DNA of 64,000 nt from Belnapia rosea (GCF_900101615.1 NZ_FMZX01000015.1:1-64000), one strand, 5' to 3'; positions 52,098 to 61,210 are shown, counted from the stretch's first letter. The notes: a model not told the origin generated them from the sequence alone. Translations and numbers: made by a program.

Positions 52098-52445
52098 TCA
52101 CGCTTCCCACCCGCTCAGCGCACGGCTCGTGGACGCGCGCAGCTCGGCGGCCAGCAGCAGCGCCGCCCCAAGCACAATGCCGCTGTCCGCCAAGTTGAAA
52201 GCCGGCCAGTGATAGCCCTGGGCGTGGAAGTCTAGAAAATCCGTTACCGCGCCGTGGCGCAGCCGGTCCACGAGGTTGCCGAGCGCCCCACCGATGATGA
52301 GCCCAAGTGCCACCGCCTGAGTGCGGCTCTGCGCTCGCGCCATCCATACCGCCACCCCAGCGCTGACTGCGCCCGTGACCAGGATCAGCAACCAGCGGCC
52401 GGATGATCGCTTACCAACAGGCCGAAGGTCACCCCTTGGTTGTAC
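52098..52445 (-). pseudogene. Second LspA, truncated and frameshifted
   Basis: The C-terminal two thirds of LspA survive ([18 protein letters not shown] with the first Asp, then [17 protein letters not shown] with the second). The upstream [16 protein letters not shown] segment is in another frame and earlier helices are missing. At about 52440 it is joined to the start of a different gene, so it is the product of a deletion between two genes of a metal cassette. Confidence 0.75.
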
Positions 52446-52532
52446 ACCATCACCAAAATCGGTCGGCATCGTCTCGATATGCTGGTGACCGCATTGTGGG
52501 CAGGTGATGGTCGAGGTGAGAACGGGCTGCAT
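52440..52532 (-). pseudogene. Start of a GDCCVxCSYG-type small Cys protein, truncated
   Basis: ATG 52532 overlaps the CDF transporter stop. [20 protein letters not shown] and TMPTD match the N-terminus of the small Cys-rich proteins (GDCCVFCSYG type) that often follow metal transporters. The remainder, including the GDCC..CSYG motif, is deleted and replaced by LspA sequence. Confidence 0.6.
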
Positions 52533-53413
52533 CAAGCCGAGACCTCGGCCAGATCGTGCCGCGCGTCGCGGATGATCGACCAGGCCGATTGCAGGAACAG
52601 TCCGGCGATCACCAGCGCCACCGCCAAGTCAGGCCAGGCCGTGCCGGTCCACCAGACCAGCCCGGCCGCGACCACCACGGCCGCGTTGCCAATGGCATCG
52701 TTGCGCGAGAACAGCCACACGGCGCGCACATTGGCGTCGCCCGTGCGGTGCGGGATCAGCACCGCCGCCGCCGCGACGTTCACCACCAGGGCAATTGCTC
52801 CGAAAATCCCCATCAGCTCGGAATCCGGCTGGTTGAGCACCAGCACCCGGTAGCCGGTCGAGACGAGCACGCCGAGGCCGAGCAGACCCAGGAACATGCC
52901 TTGGATCAGCGCCGAGCGGGCGCGCCAAGCGAGCGTCCAGCCAATCGCTAAGAGGCCGAGGAAGGTAATCAGCCCGTCGCCGAGGAAGTCGAGCGCGTCG
53001 GCTTTCAGCGCCTGGCTGCCAGCGACGAAGCCGGCGACGATCTCCACCAGGCCGTACCCGACATTGAGTAGCACCACGATCCACAACGCCCGCTTGTAAC
53101 CGGGCGTGATGTGGCTGAGATCCTTCGGCAGCTCGTCGTCATCGTCGTCGGCCGCCCCCACGCGGGCGGGCTGGTCCAGCCGGTCGAGCTGGTAACCCAG
53201 GCCCGTGACAACGCGCTCTACCTCGGGCAGCCGCGCAGCGGGATTCGCCAGGCGCAGCGTCATGATCTGTGAAGCGATGGAAACCTTAACCTCCTCCACG
53301 CCGGCGATGCCCCGGGCTGCCTTCTCGATTTTCGCAGCGCAGGACGGGCAATCCATACCGGTGACCCGGTAGCGCGCCGTGTCGGGCGCGTCAGACATCG
53401 CAGTCGTGCTCAT
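52532..53413 (-). CDS. Cation transporter: HMA domain fused to CDF-type membrane domain
   Basis: A 293-residue protein from ATG 53413 (AAGG upstream). Residues ~13-80 form a heavy-metal-associated domain with [14 protein letters not shown] (Cys22, Cys25); residues ~105-290 form a CDF-like six-helix unit with [17 protein letters not shown] and [17 protein letters not shown], the Asp-rich sites that bind the transported ion. There is no C-terminal CDF cytoplasmic domain. It likely exports Cd, Zn or Pb. Divergent from a CmtR-like sensor, with a dyad between them. Confidence 0.8.
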   Translation of the reverse strand: MSTTAMSDAPDTARYRVTGMDCPSCAAKIEKAARGIAGVEEVKVSIASQIMTLRLANPAARLPEVERVVTGLGYQLDRLDQPARVGAADDDDDELPKDLSHITPGYKRALWIVVLLNVGYGLVEIVAGFVAGSQALKADALDFLGDGLITFLGLLAIGWTLAWRARSALIQGMFLGLLGLGVLVSTGYRVLVLNQPDSELMGIFGAIALVVNVAAAAVLIPHRTGDANVRAVWLFSRNDAIGNAAVVVAAGLVWWTGTAWPDLAVALVIAGLFLQSAWSIIRDARHDLAEVSA

Positions 53414-53440
53414 CGCCGCCCTTCTCATATCAGCGTAGAA

Positions 53441-53460
53441 TGATATTTCGCATCATATCA
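53441..53460. promoter_or_regulatory. Dyad between the CDF transporter and its ArsR sensor
   Basis: TGATAT and ATATCA are separated by 8 bases, and a further CATATCAG lies at 53426-53433. The repeats sit in the 84-bp divergent region, where a CmtR-like repressor would act on both genes. Confidence 0.5.
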
Positions 53461-53497
53461 GTGGAAATCAATATGTCGAGCTGATAGGAAAGACGTG

Positions 53498-53848
53498 ATG
53501 CTACTAGAGACCCCCACCCGCAGCTTGGATCTGCAGGCAAAGCTGTTTCGCGGCTTTGCCGATCCATCGCGCCTGACGATCCTCGACGCGCTGCGCGCCG
53601 GGCCGCTGCATGTCGGCGCTATTGTTGCGGCGACGGGCCTCAGCCAGTCGAATGTCTCCAACCACCTGCGTTGCCTAAGCGAGTGCGGCTTGGTCCAGGC
53701 CGAGCCGCGCGGCCGGTTTGTCGATTACCGGCTGGGTGATGCACGGGTCGGCGAGCTGCTGCGCCTGACCGAGGAGCTGCTGGCCGGTGCCGCCTATGGC
53801 GTCGACGCCTGCCAGCGCTACGGTACTCCCGACCCGGACGCGAGCTGA
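53498..53848 (+). CDS. ArsR-family Cd/Pb sensor, CmtR-like
   Basis: A 116-residue repressor (MLLETPTRSLDLQAKLFRGF). The recognition helix SQSNVSNHLRCLSECGLVQA carries Cys59 and Cys63, and a third Cys105 lies near the end (GVDACQRYG). This spacing is that of CmtR, which binds Cd(II) and Pb(II) through two Cys of the DNA-binding helix and one distal Cys. It presumably represses itself and the divergent CDF transporter. Confidence 0.88.
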   Translation: MLLETPTRSLDLQAKLFRGFADPSRLTILDALRAGPLHVGAIVAATGLSQSNVSNHLRCLSECGLVQAEPRGRFVDYRLGDARVGELLRLTEELLAGAAYGVDACQRYGTPDPDAS

Positions 53849-53879
53849 CCTCACCGCCCTTTGGTTGTTGACGGCCAGA

Positions 53880-56069
53880 TCAGGCCGTCACGCCGTGGAA
53901 GCGGTAGCGCAGCAGTCGCAGGGCATTCAGCGTCACTAGGACTGTGGCACCGGTATCGGCCAGGACGGCTGGCCAGAGGCCGGTGATGCCGACCACCGTC
54001 GTCACCAGAAAGACAGCCTTCAGCCCCAGCGCGACTGCCACATTCTGGTGGATGTTGGCCAGGGTCGCGCGCGAAAGCCCGACCAGGGCCGCCACATCCA
54101 TGACGCGGCTGTTCAGCAGCGCCGCGTCGGCGGTCTCCAGTGCCACATCGGTACCGCCGCCCATCGCCACACCAACCGACGCGGCTGCCAGCGCAGGCGC
54201 GTCGTTGATGCCATCTCCTACCATCGCCACCGGGGCCTGGGCTTTCAGGGTGCCGATCTCTCGCAGCTTATCCTCCGGCAGCAGCCCGGCTTTCACCTCG
54301 AGCCCGAGCGCGTCGGCGATGGCCTGGCCCGTGCGGGGATTGTCGCCGGTCAGCATCACCGAGCGCACCCCCAGGGCGCTGAGGGCACGGATCCCTTCGG
54401 CGGCGTCGGCACGCGGCTCGTCACGCACCGCGATCAGGCCGCTGGGCGTCCCATCGACGGCGACGACCACCACCGTTTTGCCTTCGTGCTCCCAGCGTGC
54501 CACCGCCGCCTCGGCCGAGGCGGGCAGCGGCGCCTGCTGCGCGGCAAAGGACGGTGAGCCAACACTGACCCGCTTGCCCATGATGACGGCCTCGACCGCC
54601 TTGCCGGGGATGGCGCGGGCGTCCTTGGTTGGCCGCAGGGGAATGGTGTCCGCCGCTGCCCGCTCAAGGATTGCGCGGCCGAGCGGGTGGCTCGAGCCGT
54701 TCTCCACCGCCGCGGCCTGGCCCAGCATGGTGCGTTCGGTGCCGGTGAGGGCCATCAGATCGGTCACGCGCGGACGGCCTTCCGTCAGCGTGCCGGTCTT
54801 GTCGAACGCTACGGTGTGAATTCGGCCAATCGTCTCCAGCGCCCCGCCGCCTTTGACGAGCAAGCCGCGCCGGGTGCCTACCGCCAGCCCGGACGCGATC
54901 GCCGCCGGCGTCGAGAGCACCAGCGCGCACGGACAGGCGACCAGCAGCAAGGCGAGCCCGCGATAGATCCACGTGTCCCAGTCCGCCCCGAGCAGCAGGG
55001 GCGGCAGGATGGCCACCAGGGCCGCCACAGCCACGGCGGCAGGCGTGTAGATGGCGGAGAAGCGTTCGATAAAGCGGGCGGTCGGCGCCTTGGCCTCCTG
55101 CGCCTCTTCTACCAAGCGAATGATGCGGGCGATGGTGTTGTCCGAGGCGGGCTTGCTGACCCGCACCTGCAGCGCGCCCGAGGCATTCACACTGCCGGCG
55201 AAGACCGCCGCGCCCTCAGCCTTCGGCACCGGCACGGATTCTCCGGTGACCGGGCTCTCATCGATCTCGGACTCGCCTTCCACCACCTCGCCATCGGCTG
55301 AGACGCGGTCACCGGGGCGCACCAGGACAAGATCACCCACCTTTAGGCGGGCAGCCGGCACCTCCCGCGCCGCGCCGCCCTCGATGAGGAGCGCCGTTCT
55401 CGGCACCAGACTGCCCAGCGCCTCGATGCCAGCACGGGCCCGGCCGGCCGCCACGTTCTCCAGCAGCTCGCCGATGGTGAAGAGAAACACCACCACCGCT
55501 GCCTCGGAGGTGGCGCCAATCAGGATCGCCCCTACCGTGGCGATGGACATCAACATCTCGATCGAGAAGGGCGAGCCAGCCCGTGCTGCGGCGAAGGCCT
55601 TACGCCCGAAGAATGCCAGCCCCACCAGCGCGGCGGGCAGGTAGGCCCAGTGATCCAGCGCAGGGACCGCGAGCGTCGCGGCGAACGCGCCGGCGATCAG
55701 TGCGCCAATGGAAGCCGCCAGGCGCGCCTTGGCGCTTTTCCACCACGGAGGCCGCGCGGTGCTGCGGGCGTTGTCGTCCGGCAGCGGCCCCGGCTCGCCT
55801 GCTTCGACGCGCGGTGCTTCAACCGGCGCGATGCCATAGCCGAGCTTGCGGATCTGCGCTTCGACTTGGCTGCGCGGAGAGGCGGCTTCATCCAGCCGGA
55901 ACGCCAGCATCTGGGTGCCGTAATTGACGCGGATGTCCTGAGCCCCGGCGACCCGGCCGACGGCCGTCTCGATCTTTGAGGCGCAGCTCGGGCAGTCCAT
56001 GCCCTCGACCCGGTATCTCAGGGGCGTTGAGGCTGGTGTCTCAGGCCTCGTCAGCTCGTCGTATGCCAT
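53880..56069 (-). CDS. P1B-type Pb/Cd/Zn-exporting ATPase
   Basis: From ATG 56069 (GAAGG upstream) the protein has 729 residues: HMA domain with [16 protein letters not shown] (Cys26, Cys29), an eight-helix membrane unit with LLLVACPCALVLSTP (CPC near residue 378, the ZntA/CadA/PbrA metal site), TGES actuator, DKTGTLTEG phosphorylation site and MVGDGINDAPALAAASVGVA. It pumps soft divalent ions from the cytoplasm. Divergent from a PbrR-like MerR gene across a classic spaced promoter. A 56093 start is also in frame. Confidence 0.92.
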   Translation of the reverse strand: MAYDELTRPETPASTPLRYRVEGMDCPSCASKIETAVGRVAGAQDIRVNYGTQMLAFRLDEAASPRSQVEAQIRKLGYGIAPVEAPRVEAGEPGPLPDDNARSTARPPWWKSAKARLAASIGALIAGAFAATLAVPALDHWAYLPAALVGLAFFGRKAFAAARAGSPFSIEMLMSIATVGAILIGATSEAAVVVFLFTIGELLENVAAGRARAGIEALGSLVPRTALLIEGGAAREVPAARLKVGDLVLVRPGDRVSADGEVVEGESEIDESPVTGESVPVPKAEGAAVFAGSVNASGALQVRVSKPASDNTIARIIRLVEEAQEAKAPTARFIERFSAIYTPAAVAVAALVAILPPLLLGADWDTWIYRGLALLLVACPCALVLSTPAAIASGLAVGTRRGLLVKGGGALETIGRIHTVAFDKTGTLTEGRPRVTDLMALTGTERTMLGQAAAVENGSSHPLGRAILERAAADTIPLRPTKDARAIPGKAVEAVIMGKRVSVGSPSFAAQQAPLPASAEAAVARWEHEGKTVVVVAVDGTPSGLIAVRDEPRADAAEGIRALSALGVRSVMLTGDNPRTGQAIADALGLEVKAGLLPEDKLREIGTLKAQAPVAMVGDGINDAPALAAASVGVAMGGGTDVALETADAALLNSRVMDVAALVGLSRATLANIHQNVAVALGLKAVFLVTTVVGITGLWPAVLADTGATVLVTLNALRLLRYRFHGVTA

Positions 56070-56122
56070 GCGTGCCTTCTCATCCTGCAGCAAGACCAGC
56101 TTGCCCTGGTTCAGTACGACAC

Positions 56123-56155
56123 CTTATATGGACACTGTAGTCGCTACAGGGTCAA
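56123..56155 (-). promoter_or_regulatory. MerR-type promoter of the P-type ATPase
   Basis: On the minus strand, TTGACC (-35), the dyad CTGTAGCGACTACAG and a TATAAG (-10) follow in order with an over-long spacer of about 20 bp, the arrangement that MerR-family activators untwist on metal binding. It faces the ATPase gene and lies 12-38 bp before merR. Confidence 0.82.
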
Positions 56156-56160
56156 GGACC

Positions 56161-56574
56161 ATGGGTACAAAAAGCATCCTCACGATCGGCACCTTGGCCA
56201 AGGCGACCGGCACAAACATCGAAACCATTCGCTGGTATGAAAAAGTCGGCCTGCTCGAGGCGCCAGACCGCACGCCCGGCAACTACCGGGCCTATACGGC
56301 GGCCCACCTTAGCCGTCTGAGCTTCATCCGGCGGGCCCGCGATCTGGGCTTCTCGCTGGACCAAATCCGCACGCTGCTGGGCATTGCAGAGCAGCAGGAT
56401 CAATCCTGTGAGGCGATCGATGCCATCGCCCGCGGGCATCTGGTTGATGTGAACCAGAAGATCGCCGCACTTCAGGCGCTCGGACGGGAACTGGACTCGG
56501 TCATCGGGCAGTGCCGGCATGGCCGGGTTGCCGAATGCCGGATCATTGAAGCGCTTGCACCGACAGCGAAGTAG
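56161..56574 (+). CDS. MerR-family Pb/Cd/Zn-responsive regulator, PbrR-like
   Basis: A 137-residue activator: helix-turn-helix ILTIGTLAKATGTNIETIRW, YEKVGLLEAPDRTPGNYRAY, the SFIRRARDLGFSLDQIRTLL segment, a coiled coil, and the C-terminal metal loop GQCRHGRVAECRIIEAL. Cys83, Cys118 and Cys126 are the likely ligands, as in CadR, ZntR and PbrR. The extra N-terminal Cys14 of classical PbrR is absent. It is divergent from the ATPase and followed by the FTR1 gene. Confidence 0.9.
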   Translation: MGTKSILTIGTLAKATGTNIETIRWYEKVGLLEAPDRTPGNYRAYTAAHLSRLSFIRRARDLGFSLDQIRTLLGIAEQQDQSCEAIDAIARGHLVDVNQKIAALQALGRELDSVIGQCRHGRVAECRIIEALAPTAK

Positions 56575-56693
56575 GCGCGAGCGCGAGCCGACATAAAAAC
56601 ATTCCAGAACTGTTGCTGGAGCCATCTGACCGCCCATCTGGTCATGCCTGCCTACCTGCGATAGCTTCTCAATCGCAAGCCACGGGCGAACCA

Positions 56694-58613
56694 ATGTTTT
56701 ATCGTTTCATTACTGTTGCTGTCCTTCTGTTCGGCCTGTTGCTTCCCCAGCCGGGGCGAGCCGATGATCCTGCTGCGGTCCAAACTGTATGGCGCCTCCT
56801 CGACTACATCGCCGTCGATTATCCCGGCGCGGTAGAGGACGGGCGCATCGTCAGCCAGTCCGAGTATGATGAGATGGTGGAGTTTGCCGGGTCGGTCCGA
56901 ACACGCCTGGACCAGCTGCCTTCCCACCCGCAGCAGCCTCGGCTGGTGGCCGACGTCGCCGCGCTGGAAGCTGCCATTGCCGCTCAGTCCCAACCTGACC
57001 ACGTCGCCCGCTTGGCGCGCAGTCTGGCCGCTCGCTTGCTCGACGCCTATCCCGTGCCCCTTGCCCCGGCAACCACTCCCGACGTGGCGCGTGGCGCAAC
57101 CCTTTATGCCGAGCAGTGTGCCAGCTGCCACGGCGTGAGCGGTGGCGGCGACGGACCCGCGGCCGCCAATTTGAATCCTCCCCCGATTGCGTTCACGGAC
57201 CGAGCCCGGGCCCAGGAGCGCAGCCTGTTTGCGCTCTACCAGGTCATCACCCAGGGCCTTGATGGCACCGCGATGCCGAGCTTCGCCCCACTATCGCCGG
57301 AGGATCGCTGGGCCTTGGCCTTCCATGCCGGAACGCTTGCCTATCCAACGTCCCTGGAAGCGGACGGCGAACGCCTTTGGCGGTCGAATCCAGGCCTGCG
57401 GACCGTGCTTCCCACGCCAGAGGCGCTGGCCGGAATGACCCCGGCTCAGCTCGCCGCTGCGCTGGGCGATGAGCGCGCGGCGGCGCTTACCGCCTATCTG
57501 CGCCGGCATCCCGAGGCACTCAGTCCGGCGCAAGGGGCATCCCTTCATCTGGCCCGGACCCGCCTCAGCGAGGCCGTTGCGGCCTATGGTAACGGCGATC
57601 GGCGCCGTGCGACCGATCTGGCACTCTCCGCGTACCTCGATGGGTTTGAACCGTTCGAACCGCGCATCGCCGCCAAGGATTCGGCACTGCTTGGCCGCGT
57701 CGAAGGGGCGATGAACGAGTTGCGGGCGGCCATCACCCGCGATCAGCCGACCGAGGTAGTGGACCGCCAGGCGGCGGCGGTCCGCACGCTCTTCAACGAG
57801 GTGGAGCGCACCCTGGCCGCGGACGCCGACAGCAATATCACCATCTTTGTTGGCGCGGCCACTATTCTCCTGCGGGAGGGGCTGGAGGCGCTGCTGATTG
57901 TAGTGGCGATGATCGCCTTTCTACGGAAGGCTGGCCGTGAGGAAGTGCTGCCATATGTGCATGGCGGGTGGGCGGCCGCGTTGGTCGCCGGTGGTGCGAC
58001 CTGGGTCGCCGCGACGTACCTGATTGCTATCAGCGGCGCGAGCCGCGAGCTGACAGAGGGTTTTGGTTCGCTCTTTGCAGCCCTGATGCTGGTTTCTGTC
58101 GGCATCTGGATGCATGGCAAGAGCCAAGCAGACCAATGGCAGCGCTACATTCGTGAGCGGCTATCCCAAGCCCTGTCCCGTCGCTCTGGATGGGTCCTGT
58201 TCCTGCTGGCGTTCGTGGTCGTCTACCGCGAGGTCTTCGAGACTATTCTGTTTTACAGCGCGATGTGGCGAGCGGAGAGCGCACCCGCCTTGTTGGGCGG
58301 CGTCGCCTGCGCGGTTGTCCTGCTCGGTATCATTGGCTGGGCGGCACTACGCTATAGCCGTCAACTGCCCATCGGGCGCTTCTTCGCCGTAAGCTCGCTG
58401 CTGGTAGTGGTGTTGTCTATCGTTCTCGCCGGCAAAGGGATCGCAGCACTGCAGGAGGCCGGTATACTCGATGTGCAACCCATAACCGGTCTTCCCCGGC
58501 TAGCTGTTCTTGGTGTTTACCCGACTGCAGAAGGTGTGGTGGCACAGCTCCTGACCCTGGCGGTGATCGCAGTCGGCTTCTGGTATAATCGACGGAACGC
58601 GACCACGTCATAG
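56694..58613 (+). CDS. Cytochrome c - FTR1 permease fusion (PbrT-like)
   Basis: A 639-residue protein: signal peptide (ITVAVLLFGLLLPQPGRAD), a helical domain, a cytochrome c domain with YAEQCASCHGVSGGGDGPAA (Cys142, Cys145, His146), a second helical linker, and a seven-helix FTR1 permease from ~380 with the metal motifs REGLEALLIV (394-398) and REVFETILF (512-516). FTR1 proteins couple iron oxidation to uptake; the pbr branch takes up Pb(II). The haem domain could supply the redox step. Its place after a PbrR-like gene supports a lead/iron role. Confidence 0.85.
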   Translation: MFYRFITVAVLLFGLLLPQPGRADDPAAVQTVWRLLDYIAVDYPGAVEDGRIVSQSEYDEMVEFAGSVRTRLDQLPSHPQQPRLVADVAALEAAIAAQSQPDHVARLARSLAARLLDAYPVPLAPATTPDVARGATLYAEQCASCHGVSGGGDGPAAANLNPPPIAFTDRARAQERSLFALYQVITQGLDGTAMPSFAPLSPEDRWALAFHAGTLAYPTSLEADGERLWRSNPGLRTVLPTPEALAGMTPAQLAAALGDERAAALTAYLRRHPEALSPAQGASLHLARTRLSEAVAAYGNGDRRRATDLALSAYLDGFEPFEPRIAAKDSALLGRVEGAMNELRAAITRDQPTEVVDRQAAAVRTLFNEVERTLAADADSNITIFVGAATILLREGLEALLIVVAMIAFLRKAGREEVLPYVHGGWAAALVAGGATWVAATYLIAISGASRELTEGFGSLFAALMLVSVGIWMHGKSQADQWQRYIRERLSQALSRRSGWVLFLLAFVVVYREVFETILFYSAMWRAESAPALLGGVACAVVLLGIIGWAALRYSRQLPIGRFFAVSSLLVVVLSIVLAGKGIAALQEAGILDVQPITGLPRLAVLGVYPTAEGVVAQLLTLAVIAVGFWYNRRNATTS

Positions 58614-58896
58614 CGAACTCGACCTTTTCCCTTCCTCCTCTACCTCGCATTCCGTCCACGGCGCCCGCCCCCGTCAGAAGGGGCGGGAGGGGCTGCAGAG
58701 ACACCCTGTGGACCCCTGCGGGCGAGTGGGCCGGAGCTTCCGAAGCTGGCCCGCATTGTCAGCCGCCTGCGAACGCCACGGCTCAGTGGTAAGGCGGCGG
58801 TCCCGTGCATACCCCAAGAACCCGATTTAGCATGGCTACAGAGTGGCCACCTTGAATTGGAAGCTGACATACGAGGCTGCCCACTTCCCAGCACCT

Positions 58897-59886
58897 TCAT
58901 CCCGTCCCAGATGAGGCGATAAAGTTGCGGTTCTGACTGCCGAGCTTCGGGATCAGTCGCATGTAGGCGAGCGAGGCCACAAGCTCGACCAGGGTTTGCA
59001 TGACGATGACCGCCGGTAGCACGGGCACCGCACCGGGCACCGCGAAGGCCAGCGGTAGAACCACCAGAGAATTGCGCGTCCCCGCACTGAACGCGACAGC
59101 GCGGCCGGCCGGCGCTTCGAGGCCAACGAGCCGGGCCACGCCCCAGCCCAGCAGCGGCGCGATTGCGGCATAGGCCACATAGAGCGGCAAAGCCCGCAAA
59201 GCGCCGTCCAGCGCGAGGCCAAGCTGCGGCGTGACAGAGGCGATCACTACGAACAGTACGATTGCCGTGGCTGGCACAGGGAGGAGGCTCAGCCCCGATG
59301 ACATTTTTGCAAAGCCAGCGATGCGCGCGGCGAAGGTTCGGACGATGCCGGCTAGCACCAGCGGCCCCGCTATCAGCCAGACGAAGGCGTGTAGGAAGGG
59401 ACCGGCTTGGACAAGACCCGCCGCGTCGTCACCGAGGAACAGGCCAAGATAGAGAGGTAATAGCAACATTTGCAGCAGCAGCAGCGCTGGCGTGGAGGCC
59501 AGCAACAGCCGGGCATCGGCGCGGCCGATTTGGGAAAAAGTCACCACGTAGTCGATGCAAGGAGCCAGCAGTACGAGCAGCACGCCGAGCTGGATCATGG
59601 GATCAGACGGTAGAAACTGCGCTAGCACGAGCACGAAGCCAGGGATCACGACGAAGTTGGCGATGAGCAGAGCGGCGACGAAGCGTACGCGGACGAGTGC
59701 CCGGCCGAGCTCGTCGAGCGGGACTTGCAGGAAGGTGACGAACAGCATGACTGCCAAAGCAGGGTTGATAGTAGCTTCCAGTATCATTGCACCAGGGACG
59801 AGCAAGCCAACGAGGGCGGCGGCGGCCACGGCCGCGAAGTAGATAGCGACCTGATGGGTTTCCAGGATTTCACGCAGGCTGCTCAT
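58897..59886 (-). CDS. Arsenite/bile-acid-type efflux transporter (Acr3-like)
   Basis: A 329-residue protein with ten hydrophobic helices of the BART/Acr3 superfamily (NPALAVMLFVTFLQVPLDEL, LVLLAPCIDYVVTFSQIG with a conserved Cys, RAVAFSAGTRNSLVVLPLAF). It likely exports arsenite or a related oxyanion. It overlaps its ArsR gene by 4 bp (ATGA), so they are one transcript. It is more divergent than classical Acr3, so another substrate is possible. The gap 58614-58896 shows no gene. Confidence 0.8.
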   Translation of the reverse strand: MSSLREILETHQVAIYFAAVAAAALVGLLVPGAMILEATINPALAVMLFVTFLQVPLDELGRALVRVRFVAALLIANFVVIPGFVLVLAQFLPSDPMIQLGVLLVLLAPCIDYVVTFSQIGRADARLLLASTPALLLLQMLLLPLYLGLFLGDDAAGLVQAGPFLHAFVWLIAGPLVLAGIVRTFAARIAGFAKMSSGLSLLPVPATAIVLFVVIASVTPQLGLALDGALRALPLYVAYAAIAPLLGWGVARLVGLEAPAGRAVAFSAGTRNSLVVLPLAFAVPGAVPVLPAVIVMQTLVELVASLAYMRLIPKLGSQNRNFIASSGTG

Positions 59887-60317
59887 GCTGGCACCCGGCG
59901 CTTGCGCTGTCCCTGGCGTTCCTTTGGGGCAGCGTCGTCGCACACCATTAGCTTGCGCGACTTCAGACCTCCTGCCATGGGCCGTCCCGTGCAGCGGGAG
60001 AACAAAGCGATGGCTTGGTCGCAAACCTTGCAATGCCCCTCGCAGCAGTCACGCATGAGGAAGGCCACGAGGTCGGATAGGGCGGGAAAGATGGCGCTGT
60101 AGATAATGAAACGTCCCTCACGGCGGCTCTCGATGAGATCGGCCTGCTCGAGGTGGTTTAAGTGGAAGGAGAGGCCCGAGGCCGAGGCGCCGACCGCCTC
60201 CCCGATAGCCCCAGCCGACATGCCATCCGCGCCGGCGACCAGAAGGCGGCGAATGATACGGAGGCGAGTTTCTTGAGAGATCGCTGCGAAGGCGGTGAGG
60301 GCTTGCGGTTCTTGCAT
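59883..60317 (-). CDS. arsR: ArsR-family arsenic sensor
   Basis: A 144-residue repressor with winged helix (IIRRLLVAGADGMSAGAIGE, SGLSFHLNHLEQADLIESRR, EGRFIIYSAIF) and a Cys cluster RDCCEGHCKVCD (Cys91, 92, 96, 99) suited to As(III) binding, typical of the alphaproteobacterial type. It likely represses its operon through the palindrome immediately upstream. Confidence 0.88.
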   Translation of the reverse strand: MQEPQALTAFAAISQETRLRIIRRLLVAGADGMSAGAIGEAVGASASGLSFHLNHLEQADLIESRREGRFIIYSAIFPALSDLVAFLMRDCCEGHCKVCDQAIALFSRCTGRPMAGGLKSRKLMVCDDAAPKERQGQRKRRVPA

Positions 60318-60329
60318 ATCAACTCAATT

Positions 60330-60347
60330 TTTCAATAATTATTGAAA
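60330..60347. promoter_or_regulatory. ArsR operator palindrome
   Basis: TTTCAATAATTATTGAAA is a perfect 18-bp palindrome 12 bp upstream of the arsR start. Typical for ArsR autoregulation. Confidence 0.7.
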
Positions 60348-60639
60348 TATTTGGCCAGACTGATGCTTGGTCAGCAATAGGTCAACCTTCGACGTTCGTA
60401 TATCGTTTTGAACCGGGCTTTGGTATCATCCGCCAGGCCGTCGGTCTGACTGACTGACTGTTCTCAACCGGGGTTTTCTGGTCAAGCACCGGTGTGGAGG
60501 CTGTCCGCTGCCGGGGTCCTAGTTCTCTCCGGGAGTTGGTGTGACCCGCCCCATGATGAGTGTCAGGGGTGGGGCGCCGCGATGTTTGAGGCGGCTTGAT
60601 CAGGCGTGGCATGCCAGACCGGCCAACGGTCACTGCACG

Positions 60640-60985
60640 GTCGCCCTCACCCACCGTCCCGGCAGAGACAGCCTCTCCGCCGGAGCGGCAACTGGTGCTG
60701 GTCACCGACAGCGGCTTCTCCGCCAATCGAGTTCCTGGCCGCCCTGCTCCGCCAGGAGGTCACCTGCGTCACCCGCCTGCGTCTCGATGCTGCTCTTTAT
60801 CAACCAGCCCCGCCCCGGCACCCCAGCACCATCGGACGCCTTCGGACCAAAGGTCGGCGCCTGCCGACCCTGGCCGAGGTGCTGATCACCCAGACCACCG
60901 CGTGGCAGCGCCTGACCGTGCCCTGCTGGTATGGAGAAGGTGAACGCAGGGTGGAGATCTGCTCCGACACCGCCGCACCCAATCG
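60640..60985 (+). pseudogene. IS4/IS701-like DDE transposase fragment
   Basis: Pieces in two frames: ERQLVLVTDSGFSA (DDE Asp context), FLAALLRQEVTCVTRLRLDA, GRRLPTLAEVLITQTTAWQR and YGEGERRVEICSDTA. Both ends are missing and the frame shifts near 60725. The 320 bp between the arsR start (60317) and this relic contain nothing recognisable apart from the operator. Confidence 0.6.
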
Positions 60986-61210
60986 CGCAGCGTCTGCCGC
61001 CTTGATCCGCTCTGCGGCTCAAGCCCACGCCGCACGAGCCGCTTCCGTCCGCGACTGCCCCTCCAGCACCAGCGCCAAGGCCAACATCCGCCGCGACGCC
61101 GCCGCGTCCCGTTCGCCCCCTGCCGCCCGACGCAACCCCGCCGCGTCCAAATCCGTCCGGCTGATCGCCACTGCCGCCACCATCGCCGCCTCCGCTCGCC
61201 CGCCAAAGCA
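60970..61210 (-). pseudogene. IS630-family transposase, N-terminal remnant
   Basis: On the minus strand VAISRTDLDAAGLRRAAGGE, RMLALALVLEGQSRTEAARA and, in another frame, RRQTLRDWVRRC match the helix-turn-helix start of IS630 transposases. A frameshift and stop near 61020 and loss of the DDE part make it a relic. It is not the missing half of the 4021 copy, to judge by position. Confidence 0.65.

Noticed and set aside
58640-58900. 86-codon minus-strand frame between the FTR1 and Acr3-like genes
   Set aside because: Low-complexity Arg/Ser/Gly composition, no ribosome-binding site and no pattern.
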